From positions 5,336,580-5,400,579 of the forward strand of contig NZ_AP025018.1 of NCBI RefSeq assembly GCF_019977735.1: a stretch of 64,000 nt of DNA. The letters run 5' to 3'. The position numbers were made by a program, and so were the translations under genes. This document shows, one piece after another, positions 8,233-16,903 of this stretch (positions are counted from its first letter, which is position 1; each line of letters begins with the position of its first letter). Origin of the DNA: Calothrix sp. PCC 7716. Its GTDB lineage: Bacteria > Cyanobacteriota > Cyanobacteriia > Cyanobacteriales > Nostocaceae. A model generated the notes under the pieces. It did not search any database, was not told where the DNA came from, and was given only the letters and a program-made list of their open reading frames with translations.

Positions 8233-8262
8233 TGTAGAGACCGTGAATTTCCGGTCTCTACA
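8233..8262 (+). terminator. TGTAGAGACCG hairpin after the RTX gene
   Basis: An 11-base perfect stem (8233-8243 with 8252-8262) around an 8-base loop, 9 bases after the RTX stop codon. It belongs to the dispersed GTAGAGAC hairpin family of this window. There is no U-run after it, so it may attenuate or protect the RTX mRNA 3' end rather than act as a full intrinsic terminator. Confidence 0.55.
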
Positions 8263-8322
8263 TTCGAGTATTGTTCAGGTTGCCGTGTTTGATAGTGCCA
8301 AAATGGTGTTGAGGAAAAAACT

Positions 8323-9048
8323 ATGAATGTACCCACCATACAAATCGGAGAGACAACTATTCATGCACTAGAGTTACCGAAGTTGTTAAATCGCTATCAG
8401 ATTATGCCACAGGTTTGGCGTGGTGTTGTAATCGATCAAGCGATTGCTGATATTTCTTGTACAGAGTCGGAATGTGCGCTTGCAATTCAAGAGTTTGAAC
8501 GACGTTATCATATTGCATCGGTGGAAGCAAAACAAGCTTGGTTGCAAAATCATGGTATGAGTTTGGAGGAGATGGAAGAGTTAGCGATTCGCAATTGGAA
8601 AATATATCAATTTAAAAAAGAAAACTTTAGCCATAAGGTTGATTCTTATTTTTTAAAAGTTAAAGCAAATTATGACCGAGCAGTTTATTCGTTGATTCGC
8701 TTAAAAGACAGTGGATTAGCTTTTGAAATTTATTTTAGACTTCAAGGTTCGGAACAGTCATTTGCTGAATTAGCGCGCGAATTTTCTGAAGGTCTTGAGG
8801 CTTATACTGGTGGTGTAATAGGTCCTGTGACATTGGCACAAACTCATCCACATCTAGCAAGAATATTAACCGCTAGTAAACCCGGTCAACTTTGGGCGCC
8901 TAATCAGATCGAAGGTTATTTTGTTATTGTTCGCTTGGAACAATTTTTACCTGCACGGTTGGATGATATAATGCAACGCAAATTGCTTGATGAATTATTC
9001 GATATGTGGGTTAATGAGCAAGTTAGAAGTACTTATAAAAGCAATTAA
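8323..9048 (+). CDS. Parvulin/SurA-like peptidyl-prolyl isomerase of a T1SS cassette
   Basis: 241 residues. The N-terminal ~110 residues are helical, like the chaperone arm of SurA/PrsA proteins (LPKLLNRYQIMPQVWRGVVI). A PpiC/rotamase core follows near residues 120-215, with FAELAREFSEG, GGVIGPV, HPHLARIL and PNQIEGYFVIVRLE motifs. It has no signal peptide, so it is probably cytoplasmic. Such genes accompany HlyB/HlyD exporters in cyanobacteria. A role in keeping the RTX cargo export-competent is inferred. It is followed 33 bases later by the ABC gene on the same strand. Confidence 0.8.
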   Translation: MNVPTIQIGETTIHALELPKLLNRYQIMPQVWRGVVIDQAIADISCTESECALAIQEFERRYHIASVEAKQAWLQNHGMSLEEMEELAIRNWKIYQFKKENFSHKVDSYFLKVKANYDRAVYSLIRLKDSGLAFEIYFRLQGSEQSFAELAREFSEGLEAYTGGVIGPVTLAQTHPHLARILTASKPGQLWAPNQIEGYFVIVRLEQFLPARLDDIMQRKLLDELFDMWVNEQVRSTYKSN

Positions 9049-9081
9049 AAGCAATTTTAATTTAGTGAAAGGATTATAGTA

Positions 9082-12042
9082 ATGACTTCGGGCATAATAA
9101 TGTCTACACAAGCTGATAGTATCTTAGAATTTCTTGCTGGCATTTCACCTTTTGATCGCCTGCCAAAAAACGTATTAATAACATTAGCCACGCAAGTAGA
9201 GTTATTACGCTATCGCATTGGACAGGTAATATTAAATCGGGAGGTCATGCCAGAATATGTGAGCATTGTTTATCAAGGTCAAGCACGTCTTTTAGGTTAT
9301 GACCCACGCAATCAGAAAGCTAACACTCTAAAATTGCTTACTTCGGGAGAAATGTTTGGTTGGGTTAGTTATCTGCGAGAGATACCTTGCGAAACAGTCA
9401 TTGCTTCCACAGAAGTTATTTGTTTAAATATAGATAGTCAATATTTTAACAATTTAATTGAGCAGAATTCAGTTTTGTTTAATGAACTAAATAGTTCCGC
9501 TGCATTAATCGAAGTGTATGATTTATTAGGAGAGGAATTAAGTAGGCAAGCAGATGCAGAAACAGATTTGGTAAAACTAGCTCAAAATCTGATTGAAAAT
9601 AATCAACTAAAAATTAAAACAGGACACAAATTTTCTGCTCAAAAATTAAATTCAGAATATTTATGGTTAGTTAGCAGTAGCTCACAGAAAGAATTTGTGA
9701 TTGCAAGTCGTTTTGAATGTAGGGATACAACATCAAAAATTTCTACTAGAGGAAATTTACGCTTGTTAGGTGTACGTCATGATGCGATAAATATGATTTC
9801 TAAATTTACTCCATCAGCATCGACATCTATAGATGTAACCAATGTTCCTTACGCACCGGATGTTAATCACTCAGCATTGCAACCTTTAGAGGATGAAAAT
9901 AACCCCAAAAATTATCCTTATGTAAAAGGTAGAGGTAAAGAAGAAGCTACTTTAGCTTGTTTCCAAATGTTGAGTAAGTTTTTTAATATCCCTTTCCGTC
10001 GGGATATGTTAAAGAAAATTATTGCAAAGCAAATGGGTAGTTTCTCGCTACAATTTTGCGCTGCGGTTGCGGAGTTGATGGGTTTAACGACTCAAATGGT
10101 GAAGGTTCCGGCAACTGCGGTAGGTAAATTCCAACCTCCGGTGATGATTGCTTATCAAGATAGTTTTGCAATTATTTATAAAAGTAATGTCAATGAATTA
10201 GTCATCGCAATTCCAGAAATTGGTGTAGTACATCGCAAAATTATTGATTTTATCGATACTTGGGGAAGTGAAGGAACTGTTTTACTACTACAACCAACCA
10301 AAAATACTCCCCAATCTCACTTTAGCTTGCGATGGTTTATACCCGCACTGCAACGCTATCGCAAAGTTTTAATCGAAGTTCTAATTGCTTCGATGGTAGT
10401 ACAAATATTTGGGCTAGTCAACCCTCTAGCAACGCAAGTAATTATTGATAAAGTAATTGTTGGAAATAGCCCGGATAGTTTAGAAGTATTTGGAATATTC
10501 TTGCTTGTTGTTGCAGTTGTTGAAGCTGTATTAACTGCAATCCGCACGCAATTATTTGTAGATACTACCAATCGAATCGATTTATCTCTAGGTACGGAGG
10601 TTATTAATCATCTACTGCGGTTGCCATTATCTTACTTTGAACGTCGTCCGGTAGGGGAATTAGCAACTAGGGTACACGAACTAGAAAATATTCGCTCTTT
10701 TTTAACAGGTACAGCTTTGACTGTTGTGATGGATGCAATATTTTCTATCATTTACATCTTAGTGATGTTGATGTACAGTCCAATATTAACAGTTGTTGCA
10801 TTAGCTACTATACCCCTGTTTGCTTTACTTAACTTGATGGTATCACCAATTATTCGCCGACAGTTAAATCATAAAGCTGAATGTAATAGCGATACCCATT
10901 CTTATCTTGTGGAAATTATGGGAGGTATGCAAACAGTCAAAGCGCAAAACTTGGAAATGCGAGCGCGTTGGAAATGGCAAGAGAAATATGCACGTTATAT
11001 TAGCGCTGGATTTAAAATTATCTCAACACAAACTACAGCAAGCTCTATCAGTAGTTTTTTAAATAAATTCTCAAATTTATTAGTCTTGTGGGTTGGAGCT
11101 TTTTTGGTACTCAATCAACAATTAACTTTAGGACAATTAATTGCCTTTCGGATTTTGGGAGGATATGTCACGACTCCCTTATTACGTTTAGTTCAACTAT
11201 GGCAAAATTTTCAAGAAACGGCATTGTCTTTACAGCGACTCAGCGATATTTTAGATACACCTCAAGAAACTCAAAGTGATGCTCAAAATATATTAATGCC
11301 TACGATTGTAGGTAATGTTTGCTACGATAACCTTTCCTTTAGCTTTAAACATGGAGGTACTTTACAATTATGTAATATTAACCTCAAAATACTCGCAGGC
11401 TCTTTTGTTGGAATAGTTGGACAAAGTGGTTCGGGTAAGAGTACCTTATTGAAATTACTACCTCGACTTTATGAACCCCAAGCTGGACAAATATCTATAG
11501 ATGGTTACGATATTAGCAAGGTGGAATTGTATTCTTTACGAAGTCAAATTGGTGTGGTTCTCCAAGACACCCTATTATTTGAGGGTACTATTCGCGATAA
11601 CATTGCTCTTGCCTATCCTGATGCTAGTGATGATGAAATTATTGCAGCAGCAAAAGTTGCATTTGCTCATGATTTTATTATGAACTTACCTCAAGGCTAC
11701 AATACCAAAGTTGGGGAACGTGGTTCGAGTTTATCTGGTGGACAGAGACAGAGAGTCGCAATCGCGCGAACGGTACTACAAAATCCACAGATTTTGATAT
11801 TAGATGAAGCAACCAGTGCATTAGACTATAATGCAGAAGCCCAAGTTTGTCGCAATTTAGCCGAAGCTTTTAAAGATAAAACAGTATTTTTTATTACTCA
11901 TCGTCTGACAACAATACGTAACGCGGACATGATTTTAATGATGGATGCTGGTGTAATTGTCGAGCAAGGTACGCACGATGATTTAATGTCTCGGCAAGGT
12001 TATTACTACTGTCTTTATAAACAGCAAGACGCACAAATTTAA
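9082..12042 (+). CDS. T1SS ABC exporter with CNMP-binding and degenerate C39 domains (HlyB type)
   Basis: 986 residues; ATG 9082 has AAAGGA 8 bases upstream. Domain order: cyclic-nucleotide-binding domain at about 15-140, linker, C39-like domain at about 280-400, six-helix ABC membrane domain at about 425-710, then the ATPase. Walker A GQSGSGKST is near 780, signature LSGGQ near 884, Walker B ILILDEATSALD near 904, and the H-loop is in FITHRL. In the C39 region the catalytic Cys is replaced (EEATLAC where the family has D/E-C-G) and the His strand reads QDSFAIIY. It is therefore probably a non-cleaving docking domain, as expected for RTX cargo. It pairs with the HlyD gene 8 bases downstream. 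HetC-like exporters share this layout. Confidence 0.88.
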   Translation: MTSGIIMSTQADSILEFLAGISPFDRLPKNVLITLATQVELLRYRIGQVILNREVMPEYVSIVYQGQARLLGYDPRNQKANTLKLLTSGEMFGWVSYLREIPCETVIASTEVICLNIDSQYFNNLIEQNSVLFNELNSSAALIEVYDLLGEELSRQADAETDLVKLAQNLIENNQLKIKTGHKFSAQKLNSEYLWLVSSSSQKEFVIASRFECRDTTSKISTRGNLRLLGVRHDAINMISKFTPSASTSIDVTNVPYAPDVNHSALQPLEDENNPKNYPYVKGRGKEEATLACFQMLSKFFNIPFRRDMLKKIIAKQMGSFSLQFCAAVAELMGLTTQMVKVPATAVGKFQPPVMIAYQDSFAIIYKSNVNELVIAIPEIGVVHRKIIDFIDTWGSEGTVLLLQPTKNTPQSHFSLRWFIPALQRYRKVLIEVLIASMVVQIFGLVNPLATQVIIDKVIVGNSPDSLEVFGIFLLVVAVVEAVLTAIRTQLFVDTTNRIDLSLGTEVINHLLRLPLSYFERRPVGELATRVHELENIRSFLTGTALTVVMDAIFSIIYILVMLMYSPILTVVALATIPLFALLNLMVSPIIRRQLNHKAECNSDTHSYLVEIMGGMQTVKAQNLEMRARWKWQEKYARYISAGFKIISTQTTASSISSFLNKFSNLLVLWVGAFLVLNQQLTLGQLIAFRILGGYVTTPLLRLVQLWQNFQETALSLQRLSDILDTPQETQSDAQNILMPTIVGNVCYDNLSFSFKHGGTLQLCNINLKILAGSFVGIVGQSGSGKSTLLKLLPRLYEPQAGQISIDGYDISKVELYSLRSQIGVVLQDTLLFEGTIRDNIALAYPDASDDEIIAAAKVAFAHDFIMNLPQGYNTKVGERGSSLSGGQRQRVAIARTVLQNPQILILDEATSALDYNAEAQVCRNLAEAFKDKTVFFITHRLTTIRNADMILMMDAGVIVEQGTHDDLMSRQGYYYCLYKQQDAQI

Positions 12043-12050
12043 AATAAATT

Positions 12051-13550
12051 ATGGCTATTCAAACCAACTTTGACAAACCTATATTATTAGAACAATCTCC
12101 TATTTGGTCGCGATTAATTGCTTGGAGTATATTTGGAATTACAGTTTTTTCAATTGTCTGGGCTTCGGTTTTTCAAATCGAAGAATCAGTTCCCGCTGCT
12201 GGTAAACTAGAACCGAAAAGCACCGTACAAGAAGTTCAAGCACCTGTTGGTGGTGTGGTTAAAGAAATTCATGTAAAAGAAGGCAAAGCTGTTCAAAAAG
12301 GTGAGATACTAATTAGTTTAGAGCAAACTTCTTCTCAAGCACAATTGCTTGCTCTCAAGCAAACTCGTCGCGCGCTTTTACAACAAAGAAATGCTCTTCA
12401 ACAAGAAACTAATTTTTATCGAATTCGCTTGCAAGAATCGTTATATTCGTCAGGTGTAATTCAAAACAATACCCAACTAACAATCAAACCAGAATTATCT
12501 TTTTTAATGAAAAGTCGAGCTACATATGTCAGCGAAAATCAATTATATCGCAGTCAATTGAATGGTGAAATTTTAGTTAATTTAACATCCGAACAGAAAT
12601 TACGACTACAAAATCGACAAATTGATTTATCTTCTCGGATAGAAGATGCTAAATTAACAACAGGACAAGTAAAACAAGAACTCTTACAAATACAAGCACA
12701 GCTAAGTAGTGCTAAAGAACTTTTGACAATCAATCAAGGTATTTTAAATAGATTTAAACCTTTGGCAAAAATTGGGGCAATTTCCCAAATTCAATATTTA
12801 AAACAGCAGCAGGATGTTAGCACAAAACTGGCTGAAGCTACTCGCTTAACTAAAGAAGAACAAAAACTCCAGTTAGAACTAACTCGAACGAACCAAAAAT
12901 TACGCGGTACGGTAGCAGCATCACAAGAAGATTTGCTATTACGAATTACCAATAATGATAAAAATATCGCTGAAATCGATACTCAAGTATCCAAAGTAAT
13001 TTTAGAGAATCAAAAACGTATCTATGAGTTGAATAGTCAAATTAGCGAGATAGATAGTAAACTAATTCAAGCTCAAGAAACTTTAAAATATCAAAAAATT
13101 ATTGCCCCAATATCAGGCTCAATTTTTGAGCTAAAAGCAAAATCTCCTGGGTTTGTTGCAAATTCTAGCGAACCAATCTTAAAAATTGTTCCAAAAGATA
13201 ACTTAATTGCCAAAGTCTATATTACCAACCGAGATATTGGTTTTATTCGTAATGGTAAAAAAGTAGATGTGAGAATAGATTCGTTTCCCTTCCAAGAATA
13301 TGGTGATGTTAAAGGCGAATTAATTGAGATAGGTTCTGATGCTTTACCTCCAGACCAACTATATCCTTACTGGCGCTTTCCTGCAAAAGTTCGCTTAGAT
13401 AGACAAGCTTTATTAATTCATAACCGCCAAGTTATGTTGCAGTCAGGAATGTCAATTAACGCTAATATTAAATTACGAAAAAGAAGCGTGATAAGTATTT
13501 TTACAGATTTTATTTTTAAAAAAGCAGAAAGCTTAAAATTTGTACGTTGA
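12051..13550 (+). CDS. HlyD-family periplasmic adaptor (membrane fusion protein)
   Basis: 499 residues. One transmembrane helix lies near 20-45 (LIAWSIFGITVFSIVWASVF). The split lipoyl domain is seen as EVQAPVGGVVKEIHVKEGKAVQKGE near 63-88 and KIIAPISGSIFELKAKSPGFV near 347-368. Between them lies a long coiled coil rich in Gln/Leu. The beta-barrel ends with GDVKGELIEIGSDALPPDQLYP, typical of T1SS adaptors. It connects the ABC exporter to a TolC-type outer-membrane channel encoded elsewhere. It is the last gene of the cassette; no terminator with a U-run was seen after it. Confidence 0.88.
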   Translation: MAIQTNFDKPILLEQSPIWSRLIAWSIFGITVFSIVWASVFQIEESVPAAGKLEPKSTVQEVQAPVGGVVKEIHVKEGKAVQKGEILISLEQTSSQAQLLALKQTRRALLQQRNALQQETNFYRIRLQESLYSSGVIQNNTQLTIKPELSFLMKSRATYVSENQLYRSQLNGEILVNLTSEQKLRLQNRQIDLSSRIEDAKLTTGQVKQELLQIQAQLSSAKELLTINQGILNRFKPLAKIGAISQIQYLKQQQDVSTKLAEATRLTKEEQKLQLELTRTNQKLRGTVAASQEDLLLRITNNDKNIAEIDTQVSKVILENQKRIYELNSQISEIDSKLIQAQETLKYQKIIAPISGSIFELKAKSPGFVANSSEPILKIVPKDNLIAKVYITNRDIGFIRNGKKVDVRIDSFPFQEYGDVKGELIEIGSDALPPDQLYPYWRFPAKVRLDRQALLIHNRQVMLQSGMSINANIKLRKRSVISIFTDFIFKKAESLKFVR

Positions 13551-13658
13551 TGTACATGTTGAAAGGGCTGGCAGTGCCCACTCTACTAATAAAGAAGCTT
13601 TTTATGTAAGAAAATTAATGCGCGCGACCATAGGCGCCAGAAGAATAGCAACACATTG

Positions 13659-14048
13659 CTAGCTGCATAAAGTTTGTTTATCATATTTATCTCTTGCCGC
13701 TTCTACTGCATCAAAATTTTGATTTGACCAATCACATAATGATTTGAGTACCTCATTTAAGCTTTCTCCCAATGGCGTTAAAGAATACTCTACTATTGGT
13801 GGAACTACTGGATAGGCTTTTCTGCTCACCAACCCATTGCGTTCTAAATCTCGCAAGCTTTTCGTTAGCATTCGCTGAGAAATATTACCGATTTCGCGTT
13901 GTAATTCCCCGTAGCGTTTCGTCCCTTTTGAGAGTACGTACAAAACTGCCACAACCCATTTATCGGCAACCAATTCGAGCGTTTGTCGTAAGAAAGGATG
14001 GTTATCTAGCACATTTGAAGATATATTTACCTTCGACTCTCCACTCAT
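13659..14048 (-). CDS. HxlR-family winged-helix regulator
   Basis: 129 residues. The HxlR pattern is clear: LELVADKWVVAVLYVLSKG (helix 1), RYGELQREIGNISQRMLTKSLRDLERNGLVSRKAY (recognition helix and wing), VEYSLTPLGESL near the C-terminus. Family members are dimeric regulators responding to redox or quinone-like and electrophilic compounds. It is divergent from an Old Yellow Enzyme gene, with 126 bases between the starts and a perfect palindrome 12 bases upstream of its start. Autoregulation and control of the OYE gene are likely. Confidence 0.87.
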   Translation of the reverse strand: MSGESKVNISSNVLDNHPFLRQTLELVADKWVVAVLYVLSKGTKRYGELQREIGNISQRMLTKSLRDLERNGLVSRKAYPVVPPIVEYSLTPLGESLNEVLKSLCDWSNQNFDAVEAARDKYDKQTLCS

Positions 14049-14060
14049 TCAATCTCCCCC

Positions 14061-14082
14061 ATACATACATTTTTGTATGTAT
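14061..14082. promoter_or_regulatory. Probable HxlR operator: ATACATACA-N4-TGTATGTAT
   Basis: A perfect 9-base inverted repeat (14061-14069 and 14074-14082) with a TTTT spacer, located between the divergent HxlR and Old Yellow Enzyme genes. HxlR regulators commonly bind TAC/GTA-containing palindromes in such divergent promoters. The position supports repression of both genes and release by an OYE substrate. Confidence 0.65.
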
Positions 14083-14174
14083 AGCAGTTTTTTGTTCGTA
14101 CTTGTCAATCTTAAACAATGATTTGATAATTAAATCAATGCAAAGCTATATTTTTAAAGCTATTGAGGTTTTTT

Positions 14175-15269
14175 ATGAGCGAACGCAATCTTTTTTCATC
14201 GGTTCAGCTTGGTGAACACCGTCTGGCAAATCGGATAGTGATGGCTCCCATGACGCGGTTGCGAGCTGTGAGTTCAATACCGAATGCAATAATGGCAGAG
14301 TATTACCGTCAACGAGCATCTGCTGGACTAATAATCACGGAATGCACAATGGTGGCGCCCATGAGCAATGGATACATCAACTGTCCGGGTATTTATTCGC
14401 CTGAGCAAGTAGCAGGCTGGCAACAGGTGACTGATGCTGTCCATGAAGCTGGTGGCAAAATTTTTCTACAACTTTGGCATTCCGGTCGGATTTCTCATCC
14501 TGCGCTACTCAATGGGGAGTTGCCTGTAGCACCCAGCGCGATAGCACCTGTGGGAACGCTACATACCCCAGTCGGAAAAGTCACAATGGAAACTCCGCGC
14601 GCGCTAGAAACCGAGGAAATAGCTGGTATTATTGAGCAATTTCGTCAAGCTGCAAAAAACGCGATGCAAGCAGGATTTGATGGTGTGGAGCTACATGGAG
14701 CATTTGGTTATTTAATCGACCAATTCCTACAAGATGGCTCCAATCAACGAACTGACCGCTATGGAGGTTCGATTGAAAATCGCGCTCGCTTTCTTTTAGA
14801 AGTTGTGGAAGCCGTTTGTCAAGTATGGGGTGGAGGGCAAGTTGGAATTAAGCTATCTCCTAGCAATACGTTTTACGGAATACGTGATTCCAATCCTGTC
14901 GCAACGTTCAGCTATGTAATCCAACAACTCAATCAATTCAATCTGGCTTATATCCATTTAATGGAGCCAAATGAAGACGACATCAAAACAGAAAATGTGA
15001 TCAAATCGGTGCTAAAAACCTTTCGTCCCTTCTATTCTGGCTTAATTATCACAAACGGAAATTACGACAAAAGCAAAGGCAATCAAGTTCTTTTGAGCAA
15101 CGAAGCTGATTTAGTTTCCTTTGGCAGACCCTTTATTGCAAACCCCGATTTACCCCATCGGTTTGTGCTTGATGCACCTTTGAACGAGGTAAATTTTGCA
15201 ACTATTTATGGTAAAGGCAATCAAGATTTAGAACAAGGGTACACAGATTATCCTCTTCTAGCAAGATAA
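14175..15269 (+). CDS. Old Yellow Enzyme family ene-reductase
   Basis: 364 residues from ATG 14175, chosen because GAGG lies 6 bases upstream; a TTG at 14163 is in frame. OYE signatures: ANRIVMAPMTRLRA near 17-30, LWHSGRISHP near 98-107, and DGVELHGAFGYLIDQFLQDG with the substrate-binding H/GAFGY pair near 170-190, then RTDRYGGS and NRARFLLE. FMN-dependent NAD(P)H reductase of activated alkenes (quinones, enals, nitro compounds), cytosolic. Near its C-terminus the family phosphate-binding region reads LVSFGRPFIANPDLP, intact. Paired with a divergent HxlR regulator, it probably serves electrophile detoxification. Confidence 0.9.
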   Translation: MSERNLFSSVQLGEHRLANRIVMAPMTRLRAVSSIPNAIMAEYYRQRASAGLIITECTMVAPMSNGYINCPGIYSPEQVAGWQQVTDAVHEAGGKIFLQLWHSGRISHPALLNGELPVAPSAIAPVGTLHTPVGKVTMETPRALETEEIAGIIEQFRQAAKNAMQAGFDGVELHGAFGYLIDQFLQDGSNQRTDRYGGSIENRARFLLEVVEAVCQVWGGGQVGIKLSPSNTFYGIRDSNPVATFSYVIQQLNQFNLAYIHLMEPNEDDIKTENVIKSVLKTFRPFYSGLIITNGNYDKSKGNQVLLSNEADLVSFGRPFIANPDLPHRFVLDAPLNEVNFATIYGKGNQDLEQGYTDYPLLAR

Positions 15270-15545
15270 CTCTCGCCACATCCCCGTCATGTAGTAAGTG
15301 TCACTAATTTTGATGGGGCAATATTTTCTAAAACCGTGACGTTCGTAGAACGAAATATTGCGAGCATTAGAAGAAACAAGATAACAAGGAAGTCGATTTT
15401 CATCTGCGTAATCGAGGACGGGTATAATTAAATCTTGACCGATACCCTTTCCCCGCGCGGATGGTTTTAAGCCAAGAAAAAACACTTCACAATGACTTTG
15501 CTGTGGTTCGTGATTACCAACTTGTTCTATTAGATGTTGAAAACG
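15258..15545 (-). pseudogene. Truncated GNAT acetyltransferase (C-terminal half)
   Basis: The frame reads RFQHLIEQVGNHEPQQSHCE then VFFLGLKPSARGKGIG, YLVSSNARNISFYERHGF and ends at 15258. This is the acetyl-CoA-binding half of a GNAT protein (R-G-K-G-I-G motif A, N-x-x-x-Y motif B). The N-terminal half is missing: going upstream, the frame merges at about 15545 into the end of a transposase remnant. A GTG at 15485 could initiate a 75-residue product, but it would lack half the fold. Its 3' end overlaps the OYE stop by 12 bases, convergently. Confidence 0.65.
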
Positions 15546-16165
15546 TTGAGCGGATTCTTCTCCAGCAAGCTTGGTAAGAGTTGGAGAATACGTTCGCGTT
15601 GCTCACCCATAACTATCAACCACATTGGTTTCCAAACAGCGCAACCAGTATCATCAGTAACATTAACCCTCACTAAAGTAAATGGGCATTTATACATTTG
15701 TTCTTCTTTAGTCCCCCTCATTAACATATGGTGCCAAGCGTCAAGGGTTACTGTGAATTGACGACCTTTCTTGGTAATACTTTGGATTTGTGTTGTTTTG
15801 TCGGGTGGGTGCCAAGTCTGTTCATTAGCCAGGTCAAAGCGTTCGCCAAATTTTTTTGGACACCCACGTTTCTTGTCTTCTTGTTGTGCAGGTGGCGCAG
15901 AGTAAAAAATTCGATTACTACGAACTCTGGCAATTACAACCAAGTTTTTGTGTTTGGACGCATCAAATAGGAATGAGCGTTGACTATAAATACTATCCGC
16001 AACTAGTATAGATAGCTCTACAGGAGAAGCAGCACCGTTTGAGTTACTAGCTAAAGCATCAATTAAATCAATAATACTATCACTGTATGACTTAAATAAT
16101 TTACATAAATGTTGTCGGAAAGAACGGAATTGCGCTATTAATTGATTATGATTTATCATTTCCAT
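15530..16165 (-). mobile_element. Transposase remnant with internal deletion
   Basis: 211 residues beginning MEMINHNQLIAQFRSFRQHL and containing ADSIYSQRSFLF, NLVVIARVRSNRIFYSAPP, HHMLMRGTKEEQM and WKPMWLIVMG. These are landmarks of a DDE transposase family common in cyanobacteria (IS701-like by memory). Intact proteins are about twice as long. Here the stretch after SPVELSI jumps straight to LVADSIYSQ, and the C-terminal DDE part is gone. No inverted repeats or target duplication were found. It sits against a truncated GNAT gene. Confidence 0.65.
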
Positions 16166-16471
16166 AGCTCATCAGTAGATTTAGTACATAGTTCGCCTTA
16201 ATAATACTATGTATTGAGAGACTGATAGCTATTTTTATAACTGCACTCAGTACTATTGTTCGTATTAGGTCATATTAATGTTCAGCGAAATTAATAAAAT
16301 AAACTGAGAAGCATAAATAAGAATAATTGGAATGGTACTCATAACATTAGTACGTAAGCAAAGTTTTTTGTCCAAATTTATCGTGAATAATGTACCAATA
16401 CGAATTATGGTGCCTAATGCCGATTTCAGGGATATATAGTAAAATTATCCGAAAGACTAATATTTATTTTT
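16166..16471. other. Intergenic region without recognisable genes
   Basis: About 306 AT-rich bases between the transposase remnant and the broken SRPBCC gene. No open frame, hairpin or repeat family member was recognised. It probably holds the former promoter of the downstream gene pair. Confidence 0.4.
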
Positions 16472-16897
16472 ATGACAACTTTCACAATAGAGAAATCATT
16501 ATTTATTAATGTATCAAAAAACGTACTTTTTGATGCACTGACAAGCTGAGACAAAATTGTTCAATACTATCCCTTAAAAGAAGTTACATCAACATGGAAA
16601 GTAGGTAGTGAGATTATCCTTAAGGGGAGTAATGGTAACGAAGATTTTACAGATTACGGGAAAATTGAAATCTTGGCGCCTAATGAAAAATTTCAATATA
16701 CCTACTGGAGTGATAATCATGGAACAGAGAGGACACCAGAAAACCATTTGACTATATGTTATACGCTTCATCAAGCTGAGAATAGAACAAATCTCAAATT
16801 AGAACACAAAAATTTGAAGTCCGAGAAAATGTATTTAGAAATGCTCAACGTTTGGGATTTTTTACTATCTAACCTCAAAAACTTTCTGGAAGCATAA
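16472..16897 (+). pseudogene. SRPBCC (AHSA1/START-like) protein gene with an in-frame TGA
   Basis: From ATG 16472 the frame reads MTTFTIEKSLFINVSK...FDALTS, then TGA at 16547-16549, and continues in the same frame as DKIVQYYPLKEVTSTWKVGS through LSNLKNFLEA to 16897. The whole is about 141 residues, the size of an AHSA1-like SRPBCC domain, with only this single stop. Either the gene is freshly inactivated or the base is a sequencing error. It ends 6 bases before the CPBP gene, suggesting an old operon. Confidence 0.7.
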
Positions 16898-16903
16898 TCA
16901 AAA

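Noticed and set aside
13568-13582. TGGCAGTGCCCA as a terminator for the hlyD gene
   Set aside because: The stem is imperfect and not followed by a T tract; it is more likely a diverged copy of the GGTGGGCA repeat.
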